A DNA stretch of 64,000 bases from CAWFKW01 sp963816535 (GTDB lineage Bacteria > Bacteroidota > Ignavibacteria > Tepidaquicellales > OLB5): assembly GCA_963816535.1 (NCBI GenBank), contig CAWFKW010000006.1, forward strand, positions 434,001-498,000, in the 5' to 3' direction. This document shows positions 26,581-34,894 of this stretch, piece by piece; the stretch's first letter is position 1, and each line of letters starts with the position of its first letter. Under the pieces are notes generated by a model, which was not told where the DNA came from, did no database searches, and worked only from the letters and a program-made list of their open reading frames with translations. The position numbers and the translations under genes are program-made.

Positions 26581-26611
26581 TTGAAACACTCCGCATGTGT
26601 TCATATATTTG
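26581..26611 (+). promoter_or_regulatory. Promoter of the acyltransferase gene (TTG-N20-TATATTTG)
   Basis: TTG at 26581-26583 and TATATTTG at 26604-26611 match the Bacteroidota -33/-7 promoter with a 20-nt spacer. It overlaps the first in-frame ATG (26597), which argues that translation starts at 26636 instead. Confidence 0.6.
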
Positions 26612-26635
26612 TTGAATTTTCATAAAATTCTAAAG

Positions 26636-27421
26636 ATGAGCGATAAAGGAAAATATGTTTCCAAAGAGCTTCATTATTACATAGATCCTTCAGCAAAGAT
26701 CGGCGCAGATCTTCTATGCGGAAATTACACTGTGCTCGGCAAAAATGTTGTGATCGGCGATAACTGCCAAATAGGGAGTAACGTAGTTATTTACGAAGGA
26801 ACAACTATAGGCAATTCGGTAAGGATAGACGATAATTCTGTTATCGGCAAGCAGCCCATGCGTTCGGCAAACAGCATTTTTAAGGATGGAAAATCATATC
26901 CGCCAGCAAAAATAGGGTCAGGCTGCATTATTGGTTCGCAGGCCGTTGTTTATGCGGGATGTACAATTTCTAATAATGTTCTGGTGGCCGATAGCGCCGC
27001 AATCCGTGAAGACGTTACGGTGGGCGAGTATACAATAATCGGAAGAAGCTGCACGGTCGAAAATTTTACGACGATCGGAAAGCGCTGCAAGCTTGAAACG
27101 AATTCATATATTACGGCGTACTCAGTAGTCGAAGATTATTGTTTTATCGCGCCGGGAGTGATAACTACCAACGATAATTATCTCGGGAGAACGGAAGAAC
27201 GGTTCAAACATTTTAAAGGAGTAACCGTAAGAAAAGGCGGGCGAATTGGCGCAGGCGCGGTAATTTTGCCCGGGATAGAAATAGGCGAAGATGCCGTTGT
27301 TGCGGCAGGGGCAGTTGTTACAAAAAATGTGCCTTCCGGAATTATTGTTGCCGGCGTTCCTGCAAAAGAATTCGGCAAAACGCCGGACGAGCAATTGTTA
27401 AAAAATCAGGGATGGAAATAA
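26636..27421 (+). CDS. Left-handed beta-helix acyltransferase (hexapeptide repeats)
   Basis: 261 residues, nearly all hexapeptide repeats ([LIV]-G-x4): IGADLLCGNYTVLGKNVVIGD, IGSNVVIYEGTTIGNSV and further turns, ending GAGAVILPGIEIGEDAVVAAGAVVTKNVPSG and AGVPAKEFG. The C-terminal signature is that of WbbJ/NeuD/WlbB-type sugar O- or N-acetyltransferases using acetyl-CoA; the acceptor is unknown. A His in the NYTVL...ETNSYITAYSVVEDYCF stretch is not clearly the usual catalytic one. The start is set at 26636 because the promoter overlaps the upstream ATG. It is transcribed alone. Confidence 0.85.
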   Translation: MSDKGKYVSKELHYYIDPSAKIGADLLCGNYTVLGKNVVIGDNCQIGSNVVIYEGTTIGNSVRIDDNSVIGKQPMRSANSIFKDGKSYPPAKIGSGCIIGSQAVVYAGCTISNNVLVADSAAIREDVTVGEYTIIGRSCTVENFTTIGKRCKLETNSYITAYSVVEDYCFIAPGVITTNDNYLGRTEERFKHFKGVTVRKGGRIGAGAVILPGIEIGEDAVVAAGAVVTKNVPSGIIVAGVPAKEFGKTPDEQLLKNQGWK

Positions 27422-27428
27422 AAAAATC

Positions 27429-27519
27429 AAATATTAAATATTAAATAGTAAATAGTGAATAGTAAGCAACAAATAGCAATTAGGGTTCTGATTTCGGATT
27501 GCGGATTTTAGATTGCGGA
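27429..27519 (+). repeat. Heptamer repeat tract H6, 13 units
   Basis: 13 heptamers in register drifting from AAATATT, AAATAGT and GAATAGT to AATTAGG, TTTCGGA, TTGCGGA, TTTTAGA and TTGCGGA. Confidence 0.8.
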
Positions 27520-27590
27520 ATGAGAAGAAAAACAAAAAACAGATTCACTCGGGGGCTTAGGGGAATTGAATTTTGTGTTATGTAAAATAT

Positions 27591-27926
27591 CCCCGACCTT
27601 CAGGTCGGGGATAACGATTACCAACTCCCCCCGGGCTTTAGCCCATAACAACAGAAAATTGATGGATGAGGGCGTCAGCCAACTAGACGGATTGTACTTG
27701 AAAAATAGCAAATCAAATCAACAGATTAAGAATCAAAATTTTCAGGGCTGAAGCCCTGATTTTTTAGGCGCCGCAACCCCCCGCCATGAATGGCGGGGTT
27801 ATAGAATAAGTGATTAGAGATTGACCTGATTTCGGATTGCGGATTACGGATTAAGATCAAAAATATTGCAATAGCCCCGACCTTTAGGTCGGGGTTTTTG
27901 AATGGCCTAAATTCGGGCTTTAGCCC
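27591..27926. repeat. Array of six short palindromes of three families
   Basis: Perfect hairpins with 8-9 bp stems and 2-4-nt loops: CCCCGACCT-type (27591-27610 and 27875-27894), CCCCGCCAT-type (27779-27798), GGGCTTTAGCCC-type (27633-27644, 27743-27758 and 27915-27926). Each family occurs more than once in the same gap. Confidence 0.75.
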
Positions 27927-28058
27927 TGACCATTAATAAAGTAATTTTTTTCAAATTGAATTTGTTAGCAATTTAGGGATAAACACAGGGATTTAAATTG
28001 AATTCTATTTTTACTATGTTACAAGTTCATTACGCAGAAATAGGAGAAATTTAGTAAA

Positions 28059-28493
28059 ATGATAACAGTTTTGATGATTTTCATAGTAATTGTCGCGATC
28101 CTGCTCATGCTGGTTGTGCTGGTTCAGTCGTCTAAAGGCGGCGGTTTGGCTGGTACATTCGGCGGCGGCGATACTACTGCAGTATTCGGCGTGCGGCGCA
28201 CAGCGGACTTTCTGATAAAAATTACCGCGGGCCTGGCAGTTGTATTTTTGCTTTTCTCGCTTGTCACAAATGTGATAATTAATAAAGGCGGCGGAACGAA
28301 CGAGAGCATAATTCAGCAGAACAGCAACCAGCAGACGTTCCCGCAGCAGCAGGTTCCAAGCGAACTGCAGCAGCCTCAGCAGCAGCAGCCTGACCAGCAG
28401 CAGCCGCAGAATAATAATCAGCCGACACAGCAGCAGCCGACACAACAGCAGCCGACACAACAGCAGCCAAGCGACCAAAAACCGCCTAAATAA
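28059..28493 (+). CDS. secG: Preprotein translocase subunit SecG
   Basis: Accessory subunit of the SecYEG translocon. 144 residues: the first TM helix (VLMIFIVIVAILLMLVVLVQSSKGGGLAG) runs into the conserved VQSSKGGGLAGTFGGG loop, and the second TM (FLIKITAGLAVVFLLFSLVTNVI) follows. Two TM helices with that loop are diagnostic. The last 55 residues are a Gln/Pro-rich tail with TQQQP units repeated three times, longer than in most SecG proteins. The SD site AGGAG precedes the ATG. The DUF5683 gene starts 10 nt after the stop. Confidence 0.9.
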   Translation: MITVLMIFIVIVAILLMLVVLVQSSKGGGLAGTFGGGDTTAVFGVRRTADFLIKITAGLAVVFLLFSLVTNVIINKGGGTNESIIQQNSNQQTFPQQQVPSELQQPQQQQPDQQQPQNNNQPTQQQPTQQQPTQQQPSDQKPPK

Positions 28494-28503
28494 TTTTCGC
28501 TTA

Positions 28504-29175
28504 ATGCATAAACTGCTTAGATCTTTGATTGCAGGTACAGTTATAAACTTTATGACTGTACCTTTTTTATTTGGGCAAAGTGCAAGCTTAAATGATGTAA
28601 ATGTTCCTAAGATCTCGCTTAAAGAGAATCATTCTTCTGTTACTGCTTTTGCACTGAACCGCGGGACAGGCATTAACTTCATGCGAGACGAATTTGCATT
28701 TCAGGATTCGGTTAAACCCATTGATTCGGCTTTCACAACAAAACCCACGCCAATGAAAAAATTCCACATGAAGAAAAACCCGCTTGTTGCCGTGCTGTTA
28801 TCGGCGGGACTTCCGGGGGCGGGGCAGTTTTATAACCAGTCATATTGGAAAATCCCCATAATAGACGGGTTTGTAGGTTACTTCTTATATGAATACATCA
28901 GGGAGGATAAGAATTTCCGCGATTACCGCGACCAGTATTCAGCATCTCAAACTCCGCTTGATCCGGGTGGCGACCCGTATTTAAAAGCGCTCCGGGAATT
29001 TTACCGCTCGCAGCGCAATAACTTCACGTGGTATTTCATGATAGCGTATTTTATTAACCTTGTTGATGCGTATGTTGACGCGCATTTATTTGACTTCAAC
29101 GTAAAAGAAGAAAAGCTGGCAACAGGGCTTATGGACAGGGAGGTGAATCTGAACGTGCATATACCTATAAAATAA
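28504..29175 (+). CDS. DUF5683-family protein
   Basis: 223 residues. The N-terminus has a signal-like hydrophobic stretch (LIAGTVINFMTVPFLFGQS) and a low-complexity linker. From about residue 85 the conserved core reads KNPLVAVLLSAGLPGAGQFYNQSYWKIPI, two short TM helices (IPIIDGFVGYFLYEYI, WYFMIAYFINLVDAYVDAHLF) and the DAYVDAHLFDF end, matching the DUF5683 family of Bacteroidota. Function unknown. It starts 10 nt after secG and is probably co-transcribed with it, though I know no functional link. Confidence 0.85.
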   Translation: MHKLLRSLIAGTVINFMTVPFLFGQSASLNDVNVPKISLKENHSSVTAFALNRGTGINFMRDEFAFQDSVKPIDSAFTTKPTPMKKFHMKKNPLVAVLLSAGLPGAGQFYNQSYWKIPIIDGFVGYFLYEYIREDKNFRDYRDQYSASQTPLDPGGDPYLKALREFYRSQRNNFTWYFMIAYFINLVDAYVDAHLFDFNVKEEKLATGLMDREVNLNVHIPIK

Positions 29176-29255
29176 CCGGAGCCATTACAAGGGTAATTAT
29201 TATATCCCGTGATTTGTAAATTCTTGTAAATTACATTTTTCCAGCGAGTTTTAGA

Positions 29256-29286
29256 TTGTTTTTTTAGAAATTCCGGACTAATTTTG
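29256..29286 (+). promoter_or_regulatory. Promoter of lipoprotein gene (TTG-N20-TAATTTTG)
   Basis: TTG at 29256-29258 and TAATTTTG at 29279-29286 with a 20-nt spacer, 77 nt before the ATG at 29363. Matches the Bacteroidota promoter pattern. Confidence 0.5.
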
Positions 29287-29362
29287 TATTACTAATTGAT
29301 CAAAGGAGGTCATTATATCATAGTTTAAAGTACTCTTTTTCTAAAACTAATCTACTACTGAA

Positions 29363-30643
29363 ATGAAAAAGATCAAAGTTCAATTAGCATTTTTGCTTCT
29401 TATCTCTTCTTTTGTCTTTTTTTCCTGCGCTTCAGACACAATTACAAATAACTCAAACGTTGGTTCATCACAAACAATAAATGTAAGACTTGTTGATATG
29501 AATGGCATATCTGCAAGCAATGCTTATGTATCTATAAACAACTCGGAAGGTATCCCTGTTAGCATTCATGGAAATGCATCAATCTCCGGGATCAGCGTTC
29601 CTTATGATCTGCTTGTATATAGTTTAATTGATTCGGCATATACTTTGTATAAGGGCCTTACAACTCTGAACCCTCAAGTTACTTTATACGGGACTTACGG
29701 ATACAGCGCTCCCACACAAGTCGCTTCCGTATTATTGATTTACCCCGGTTCAAATTATGTAAGTCAACGGTGGGTCTATTCAAATTTTGTAAGTTCAATT
29801 AATGTATTTCCCCGGCAGGATTTTATTAATGATTCCACAACCTTTTTTGATTTGGGCTGGGATGGAAACTCTTCTATAAATGGAAGTTTCTGTTCATTTC
29901 TGGATTCACTCGATTATGCAGGGTATACGTTATTCAATGGATTCGCAAAAAAAGACACGCAGTTTATTTCAGGATCGGTTAATATCGTGAAGCTCGCCAG
30001 AAAAGATTATTCATTCAAACCCGTATCGTCATTTGTCCGGGTTAATCAGCCATCCGGAATTCAAAATGGTTTCTATCACGCAGAGATTTCTTTTGACGGC
30101 TCAAGCATTAATTCAGGAATATTACTCGATGAAAATTATCTTCAGAGCGGTCAGGCTCTGAACCTCATAGTACCGGGAACCTTACCCACGGCTTACAAAA
30201 TTAAGACACATATAATGTTCAGCTTGCCTGATAATTCAAATTTCGATTATATCGGATATTTAATTCCCGGCTCTTCAGTCAATGTGACGGTTCCGGCGTT
30301 TCCAACACAGTTATACCCTGTTGATAATGCTACCGGCATTAATTACAATACAACATTCTCTTATTCCCCCGCTGGCGGCGTTTATTTAACCTCAATTCGT
30401 AACTTTCAATACTATGGACATTTTGTGCTAACAGTGGTTTCCGCAGTCGCTGCATTCTCAATACCGGATTTATCACAAAAGGGATTTAGATTGTCCGGCA
30501 ATAAACACTTTGCCTGGTACGTCACAGCAGAATTTGGATTTTCCGGAATTGATGATTTTGCCAGTTCCAAGCGATTTACAAATGATTCACATTATAGTGG
30601 GTCAACTGAGACCTCCGAGCGCTCGTTTTATTCCGCTCCATAA
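29363..30643 (+). CDS. Secreted lipoprotein of unknown function
   Basis: 426 residues. The signal peptide ends SFVFFSCAS, a Bacteroidota-style lipobox with Cys near residue 22. The remainder is Ser/Asn/Thr-rich with many aromatic residues and alternating strands (VSINNSEGIPVSI, YDLLVYSLIDSAYTLYKGLTTLNPQVTLYG). The layout resembles surface lipoproteins with beta-sandwich domains; I do not recognise the family. A plausible promoter lies at 29256-29286. The gene is transcribed alone. Confidence 0.6.
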   Translation: MKKIKVQLAFLLLISSFVFFSCASDTITNNSNVGSSQTINVRLVDMNGISASNAYVSINNSEGIPVSIHGNASISGISVPYDLLVYSLIDSAYTLYKGLTTLNPQVTLYGTYGYSAPTQVASVLLIYPGSNYVSQRWVYSNFVSSINVFPRQDFINDSTTFFDLGWDGNSSINGSFCSFLDSLDYAGYTLFNGFAKKDTQFISGSVNIVKLARKDYSFKPVSSFVRVNQPSGIQNGFYHAEISFDGSSINSGILLDENYLQSGQALNLIVPGTLPTAYKIKTHIMFSLPDNSNFDYIGYLIPGSSVNVTVPAFPTQLYPVDNATGINYNTTFSYSPAGGVYLTSIRNFQYYGHFVLTVVSAVAAFSIPDLSQKGFRLSGNKHFAWYVTAEFGFSGIDDFASSKRFTNDSHYSGSTETSERSFYSAP

Positions 30644-30714
30644 AATACGGGTAGGCTTTAGATGAGTTTTTTTGAAATAAACTCAAAAAAGCTCTGAATG
30701 TATTTTATATCCGG

Positions 30715-31062
30715 TTAGTTTTTTTCCTGATTGGGCAGCGTCAGCATAAAGCTTGAATCAAGGCACATATCCAGGTTCTTCATATAATAATATTTCCCGT
30801 CGTCGCACCTGAACTTGAGATCATACGAGCAGTATGCTTTATGGATCGATTGCCGGAAATCAAATGTCTCGTCTTTATAAATACCGTTCCATGTGCTGCG
30901 TATCAGGCGCCAGCTATCCTGTCCTGCCGGCGAGATATATACGGCTGATATTCCCATGCCTGTTTTATTTGTCACAGAAACGGACCTGCCCTGCGCGTAT
31001 GCACTGCCGCTCAACAAAATTAAAACGAACAGCGCTATCAGCGGAAAAAAGATCTTTTTCAT
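30715..31062 (-). CDS. Small secreted protein of tandem family, copy 1
   Basis: 115 residues: signal peptide MKKIFFPLIALFVLILLSGSAYAQ, then SVSVTNKTGMGISAVYISPAGQDSWRL. The NKTG...VYISPAG...W pattern, a conserved pair of Cys (CSYDLKF, MCLDSSF) and a C-terminal hydrophobic strand (MLTLPN) match a family common in Proteobacteria that databases often mislabel as argininosuccinate lyase; its role is unknown. Two paralogues follow on the same strand. The three share the fold but only modest identity, so the duplications are old. Confidence 0.7.
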   Translation of the reverse strand: MKKIFFPLIALFVLILLSGSAYAQGRSVSVTNKTGMGISAVYISPAGQDSWRLIRSTWNGIYKDETFDFRQSIHKAYCSYDLKFRCDDGKYYYMKNLDMCLDSSFMLTLPNQEKN

Positions 31063-31223
31063 TTTGATTTTACATTATGTTTTTGCTAATTAATGAATTA
31101 AATACTGTCATCTATTATTATCAACAATGGTAATATCCCCTAAGTTCAGGAAAATGCGTAATTAAACGTAACAAATCGTAAATTATTGAAGATGTCAGTT
31201 GCGGCGATAATGATGTTTAAATT

Positions 31224-31264
31224 AAAAAACCTCTCTTCATTATTTTAAAGTAATAAAGAGAGGC
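31224..31264 (-). terminator. Rho-independent terminator after tandem copy 2
   Basis: On the minus strand CCTCTCTTTATTACTTT pairs with AAATAATGAAGAGAGG, followed by TTTTTT. It separates copy 2 (31305-31706) from copy 1. Confidence 0.75.
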
Positions 31265-31304
31265 CTTTTGAGGATGGGACTATTTTGAGGGGAACCGAAT
31301 ATCC

Positions 31305-31706
31305 CTACTCCTTTTTTTGGTCCATTAGCTTTAGTTTGGGATTAAACACTGTGCCTTTGGCATGCATTGCGTCATCGTTCTTCAGGAGCGAAATGCCTGT
31401 TGCCGAGCACAGGTTTACGTTCCTGTCATAATAGTCTTTGCCGTCTATGCCGCGGAATTTAACGTCATAGCTGCAGCTGTTGTTATCAACAAGCTGCGAG
31501 AAATCAAAACTGGCGTTGTTTTCCAGCTTACGTTTCGGATACAGGTTTGCGCCCCAGACGTTTTTGCCTGCAGGCGAAATGTAAACTGAAGTGACTGTGA
31601 TGCCGGTTTTGTTTGTGATTGTGAATGACTTGTACTGAGCATTCACGCTTCCCGATAGCGCCGTAAGCATAAAAAATGCCGCCGCCGCAACGAGGATAGT
31701 CTTCAT
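31305..31706 (-). CDS. Small secreted protein of tandem family, copy 2
   Basis: 133 residues. Signal peptide MKTILVAAAAFFMLTALSGSVNAQ, then SFTITNKTGITVTSVYISPAG and NVWGANLYPKRKLENNASFDF, with the same conserved Cys pair (CSYDVKF, NLCSATG) as its neighbours. An 18-residue tail (AKGTVFNPKLKLMDQKKE) is absent from the other two. A GGGAGGA SD site precedes the ATG. A strong terminator follows, so it is an independent transcription unit. Confidence 0.7.
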   Translation of the reverse strand: MKTILVAAAAFFMLTALSGSVNAQYKSFTITNKTGITVTSVYISPAGKNVWGANLYPKRKLENNASFDFSQLVDNNSCSYDVKFRGIDGKDYYDRNVNLCSATGISLLKNDDAMHAKGTVFNPKLKLMDQKKE

Positions 31707-31878
31707 CTTGTCCTCCCTGGATTTGTTATTAAAATGAATTTAATCAGCTTGTATAATTATAAACAACCAAACTTTTTTTTGAGTTCGCATGTTTGAAAAA
31801 GAATTTTTGCGGCAGGTTCATAAAGTCTTAAGAAATCAGCAATACTGTTTGGCATTTATCGGTATTTTTAATAAACAA

Positions 31879-31920
31879 AAACCCCTCCAAATTATCTGAG
31901 CTCTCAGATAAAAAGGAGGA
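31879..31920 (-). terminator. Rho-independent terminator after tandem copy 3
   Basis: On the minus strand CTCCTTTTTATCTGAG pairs with CTCAGATAATTTGGAG across a short loop, then GGGTTTTTG. It ends transcription of the gene at 31946-32287. Confidence 0.7.
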
Positions 31921-31945
31921 GCAGGTAAGAAATATTGAATAACCT

Positions 31946-32287
31946 TTACTTCAGTTTCTTCAGCGTAATAATGGAAGCGCTGCAGAGGCTTACATTATTC
32001 ATCATCCAGTCTTTGCCGCTGGAATCGACAAATTTCAAATCGATTGCGCAGTGGTCCTTATCTATGCCGTCAAATCCGTATTGAAATCCTTCGTTGAGTC
32101 CAATTTTATCCAGAGTGCTGATATTATCGCTCCAGTTATTAGCGCCCGCAGGCGTGTAATAAACCGCTTTAACAGTTACCCCCGACTTATTCACAATCGT
32201 GTAAGTGCTGGATAGCTGAGCGAATGAGGAATTTGTTAATGCAAAATATCCGGCAAAGAGCAGGGCAATGACGAGCTTACTTTTCAT
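31946..32287 (-). CDS. Small secreted protein of tandem family, copy 3
   Basis: 113 residues. Signal peptide MKSKLVIALLFAGYFALTNSSFAQ, then STYTIVNKSGVTVKAVYYTPAGANNWSDN. It has the same family pattern as the two neighbours, with Cys in CAIDLKF and SLCSASI. It ends with a hydrophobic ITLKKLK. AAAGGAGA precedes the ATG. It is the first of three co-directional paralogues, each with its own terminator rather than one operon. Confidence 0.7.
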   Translation of the reverse strand: MKSKLVIALLFAGYFALTNSSFAQLSSTYTIVNKSGVTVKAVYYTPAGANNWSDNISTLDKIGLNEGFQYGFDGIDKDHCAIDLKFVDSSGKDWMMNNVSLCSASIITLKKLK

Positions 32288-32697
32288 TTTGATTCTCCTT
32301 TAGGTTTTTGATTGCTGTTGTATTAATTAAGAACAACGGTATTTTATTTGAAGTTCTGATTTTTATATTTAAAAAACGCAGGTTATTAAGTTACGAAAAA
32401 ACAAGATCATGTTCTCTAATTTCGGGGGCAGTCTTTCCTGTATATACCATTAGATTCTTTTGAACCCCGAAAGGTTGCATTTGGAAATTTTGAACAATAA
32501 AATCTGCAATATGATACCGCTCAGCCCTGAACTACTACTCATTTTGTCACATAATCCTGCTTATGCAATTCGACTAAATTGGTGTAATTCGTGTTTCCTT
32601 TTACCTTATCCTTATTTTCATTAAATTTGTAAATAATTCACAAAAAGATAAGTTTTTGCTTCGCTATATCATTATTTAACTATCCCACTATTTATAT
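32288..32697. other. 410-nt intergenic region with lpd promoter
   Basis: Between the divergent tandem-family gene and the dihydrolipoyl dehydrogenase gene. A TAAATTTG box lies at 32622-32629, matching the -7 element, 68 nt before the lpd start; the -33 TTG is weak. I see no other structure. Confidence 0.4.
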
Positions 32698-34125
32698 ATG
32701 ACTCAATCGGAATATGATGTTGTTGTTATCGGCGGGGGAGTAGGCGGTTACACAGCCGCTATCCGCGCGGTACAGCTTGGTTTCAAGGTTGCGCTGATCG
32801 AATCGGCCAGACTTGGCGGTATCTGCTTAAACTGGGGCTGTATACCGTCAAAATCGCTGCTAAAGGCGGCTGAGCTTATGCACACGCTCAAAAAAACAAA
32901 GGAGTTCGGAATAACGTGCGATAATATCGCATTTGATTTTCCGGCGGTTATAAAACGCTCGCGCGATATAGCAGATAAATCTGAAAAGGGCGTCCAGTAC
33001 CTGATGAAAAAGAATAAAATTGCTTACATAGTGGGCTATGGGAAAATCAAAAAAGGCGCTGACGGCGTTAATATGGTAGAGGTGTCAAAAGACGGCGCCG
33101 CGTTTGAAGAAATTAAAACAAAGCATATAATAGTCGCAACCGGTTCGAAGGCAAGAGCTTTTCCGGGAATGAACATTGACGGAAAAAAAGTGCTTTCATT
33201 CATGGAAGCGATCGTGCTTGATAAGACCCCTGAGAGCATGACCATAATAGGCGGAGGCGCGATAGGCGTTGAGTTCGCGTATTTCTGGAGCTCGTTTGGC
33301 GTAAAGGTTACGGTAATAGAGATGCTTGACCAGCTATTGCCGGTCGAGGATAAGGAACTGACCGATGTTCTGGGCAGGGAGTTCCGCAAGCTCGGTATTT
33401 CTGTATTGCTAGGAACAAAGGTTGATGAAATTAAGGTTGAAAAGAAGGCGCCCAACAGCAAGAGCGAAGTTGTGAAAACCAAAGTTTCGGGAAAAACAAA
33501 TGACGTTATTGAATCTGATTACGCGCTTGTTGCGGTTGGATTTGCAGGCAACGTTGAAAATATGGGTCTTGAAGAGGCCGGCGTAACCGTTGAGAAAGGA
33601 TTTATTAAAGTAGATAAAGATTATAAAACCAGCGTTGAGGGTATTTATGCAATAGGCGATGTGAACGGCCCGCCATGGCTTGCGCATGTTGCCTCAGCCG
33701 AGGGCATCAACTGCGTTGAAAAGATAAAAGGCCTGGAAACTCCGGATATTGATTATAATAATATTCCGGCGGTTACATTCTGCCAGCCGCAGGTAGCATC
33801 GGTCGGGCTGACGGAGAAAAAGGCGCGGGAATTGGGTTATGATATTAAGATAGGCAAGTTCCCGTTTTCAGCCAGCGGCAAGGGACGCGCTATCGGCGAA
33901 ACAACCGGGCTTGTAAAGGTTATATACGATGCTAAGTATGACGAGCTTATTGGCGCGCACGTTTGCGGAAGCGAGGCAAGCGAGCTTATAGCGGAGTTAA
34001 CCCTGGGCAAGTCGCTTGAATCCACGCACGAGCAAATAATTAAGACTGTTCACGCGCACCCGACTTTATCGGAAGCTGTGATGGAAGCAACGGCAGATGC
34101 ATATGGAGAAGCGATCAACATTTAG
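32698..34125 (+). CDS. lpdA: Dihydrolipoyl dehydrogenase
   Basis: E3 component of pyruvate/2-oxoglutarate dehydrogenase or glycine cleavage complexes: reoxidises dihydrolipoamide with FAD and NAD. 475 residues. GGGVGGYTAAIRA is the FAD-binding motif, GGICLNWGCIPSKSLL carries the redox disulfide (two Cys five apart), GGGAIGVEFAYFWSSFG the NAD domain, YAIGDVNGPPWLAHVASAEG the second FAD site, and HAHPTLSEAVMEA the C-terminal catalytic His-Glu. No E1/E2 genes are nearby, so its complex is not identified. It is followed by heptamer tract H8. Confidence 0.95.
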   Translation: MTQSEYDVVVIGGGVGGYTAAIRAVQLGFKVALIESARLGGICLNWGCIPSKSLLKAAELMHTLKKTKEFGITCDNIAFDFPAVIKRSRDIADKSEKGVQYLMKKNKIAYIVGYGKIKKGADGVNMVEVSKDGAAFEEIKTKHIIVATGSKARAFPGMNIDGKKVLSFMEAIVLDKTPESMTIIGGGAIGVEFAYFWSSFGVKVTVIEMLDQLLPVEDKELTDVLGREFRKLGISVLLGTKVDEIKVEKKAPNSKSEVVKTKVSGKTNDVIESDYALVAVGFAGNVENMGLEEAGVTVEKGFIKVDKDYKTSVEGIYAIGDVNGPPWLAHVASAEGINCVEKIKGLETPDIDYNNIPAVTFCQPQVASVGLTEKKARELGYDIKIGKFPFSASGKGRAIGETTGLVKVIYDAKYDELIGAHVCGSEASELIAELTLGKSLESTHEQIIKTVHAHPTLSEAVMEATADAYGEAINI

Positions 34126-34131
34126 AGAGCA

Positions 34132-34180
34132 ATTACTAATGACTAATTACTAAAAAGGCAGAAGGCAGAAGGCAGAAGGA
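34132..34180 (+). repeat. Heptamer repeat tract H8
   Basis: Seven units in register: ATTACTA, ATGACTA, ATTACTA, AAAAGGC, AGAAGGC, AGAAGGC, AGAAGGA. Its sequence is related to the start of H5 at 14851 although the loci are 19 kb apart. Confidence 0.75.
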
Positions 34181-34299
34181 AAGTGTAAGGCGGTAAAACA
34201 GTGACAGAATATATGGCAGTTAATAACTGCAAGGCAACAAAGTTATTTAGAAAACAATAAGAAATTTTAAAACTAATAATTTCGAAAGGACATAAAAAG

Positions 34300-34776
34300 A
34301 TGGCTTTAAAAGTTGGAGATAAGGCTCCGGATTTCACGTTACCATCGCTAACGCCGGTGGAGACGAAAGTATCACTCTCATCATTTAAGGGAAAAAATGT
34401 TGTGTTATTATTTTTCCCGCAGGCATTCACAGGCGTATGTACGGCTGAAATGTGCGCAATGAGCGAAAGATTTGATTCGTATAAGGGCATTAATGCTGAA
34501 GTTCTCGGCATCAGCGTTGACGGCACATTTGTTCAAAAGGCATTTGCAGCGGCTAACAATATTCCATATCCTCTGCTCAGCGATTTCAATAAAGAAGCTG
34601 TGAAGGTTTATGACGTGCTTAGGCCGGAATTCGCTCACGGCATGAAAGGCGTAGCAGAGCGCTCGGTATTTGTAATAGATAAAAATGGAATCATAAAGTA
34701 TGTTGAAGTGACCCCGACGCCCGGCGACCAGGTAAACTTCGATGCGATAAAAAAAGCTGTTGATGCGCTGAAATAA
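34300..34776 (+). CDS. Peroxiredoxin (AhpC/TSA family, Prx-type)
   Basis: 158 residues. Reduces H2O2 or organic peroxides through a peroxidatic Cys in FPQAFTGVCTAEMCAM (PxxxTxxC motif). Cys near the end of that motif might act as the resolving residue. Preceded by KVGDKAPDFTLPSLTP and followed by VLGISVDGTFVQKAFAAANNIPYPLLSDF and RSVFVIDKNGIIKYVEVTPTPG, the conserved peroxiredoxin order. The second Cys (near residue 54, four residues after the first) is unusual in that position. AGGA precedes the ATG. Close to a second peroxiredoxin gene (35507), but not in the same transcript block. Confidence 0.9.
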   Translation: MALKVGDKAPDFTLPSLTPVETKVSLSSFKGKNVVLLFFPQAFTGVCTAEMCAMSERFDSYKGINAEVLGISVDGTFVQKAFAAANNIPYPLLSDFNKEAVKVYDVLRPEFAHGMKGVAERSVFVIDKNGIIKYVEVTPTPGDQVNFDAIKKAVDALK

Positions 34777-34894
34777 CGGCGCAACCGGGCTATTTTCCCC
34801 CCTACTACGGTATACAATGGAACGTATAAAACGGTTATTATTGTTTTATACTTAAAATTCTGTTTTATGCCGTTACAAAAGGGGGGAGTAACAC

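Larger units (their letters stand above)
27422..28058. other. 637-nt intergenic region with heptamers and stacked palindromes
   Basis: Heptamer tracts at 27429-27519 (13 units) and 27830-27857 (4 units). Six short perfect palindromes: two CCCCGACCT...AGGTCGGGG (27591-27610 and 27875-27894), one CCCCGCCAT/ATGGCGGGG (27779-27798), and three GGGCTTTAGCCC-type (27633-27644, 27743-27758 and 27915-27926). The second CCCCGACC palindrome is followed by TTTTTG and could terminate transcription. No gene is seen on either strand. Confidence 0.7.

Noticed and set aside
28014..28478. Long open frame antisense to secG
   Set aside because: Low-complexity Leu/Arg/Ala translation of the Q/P-rich repeat; a shadow of the real gene.
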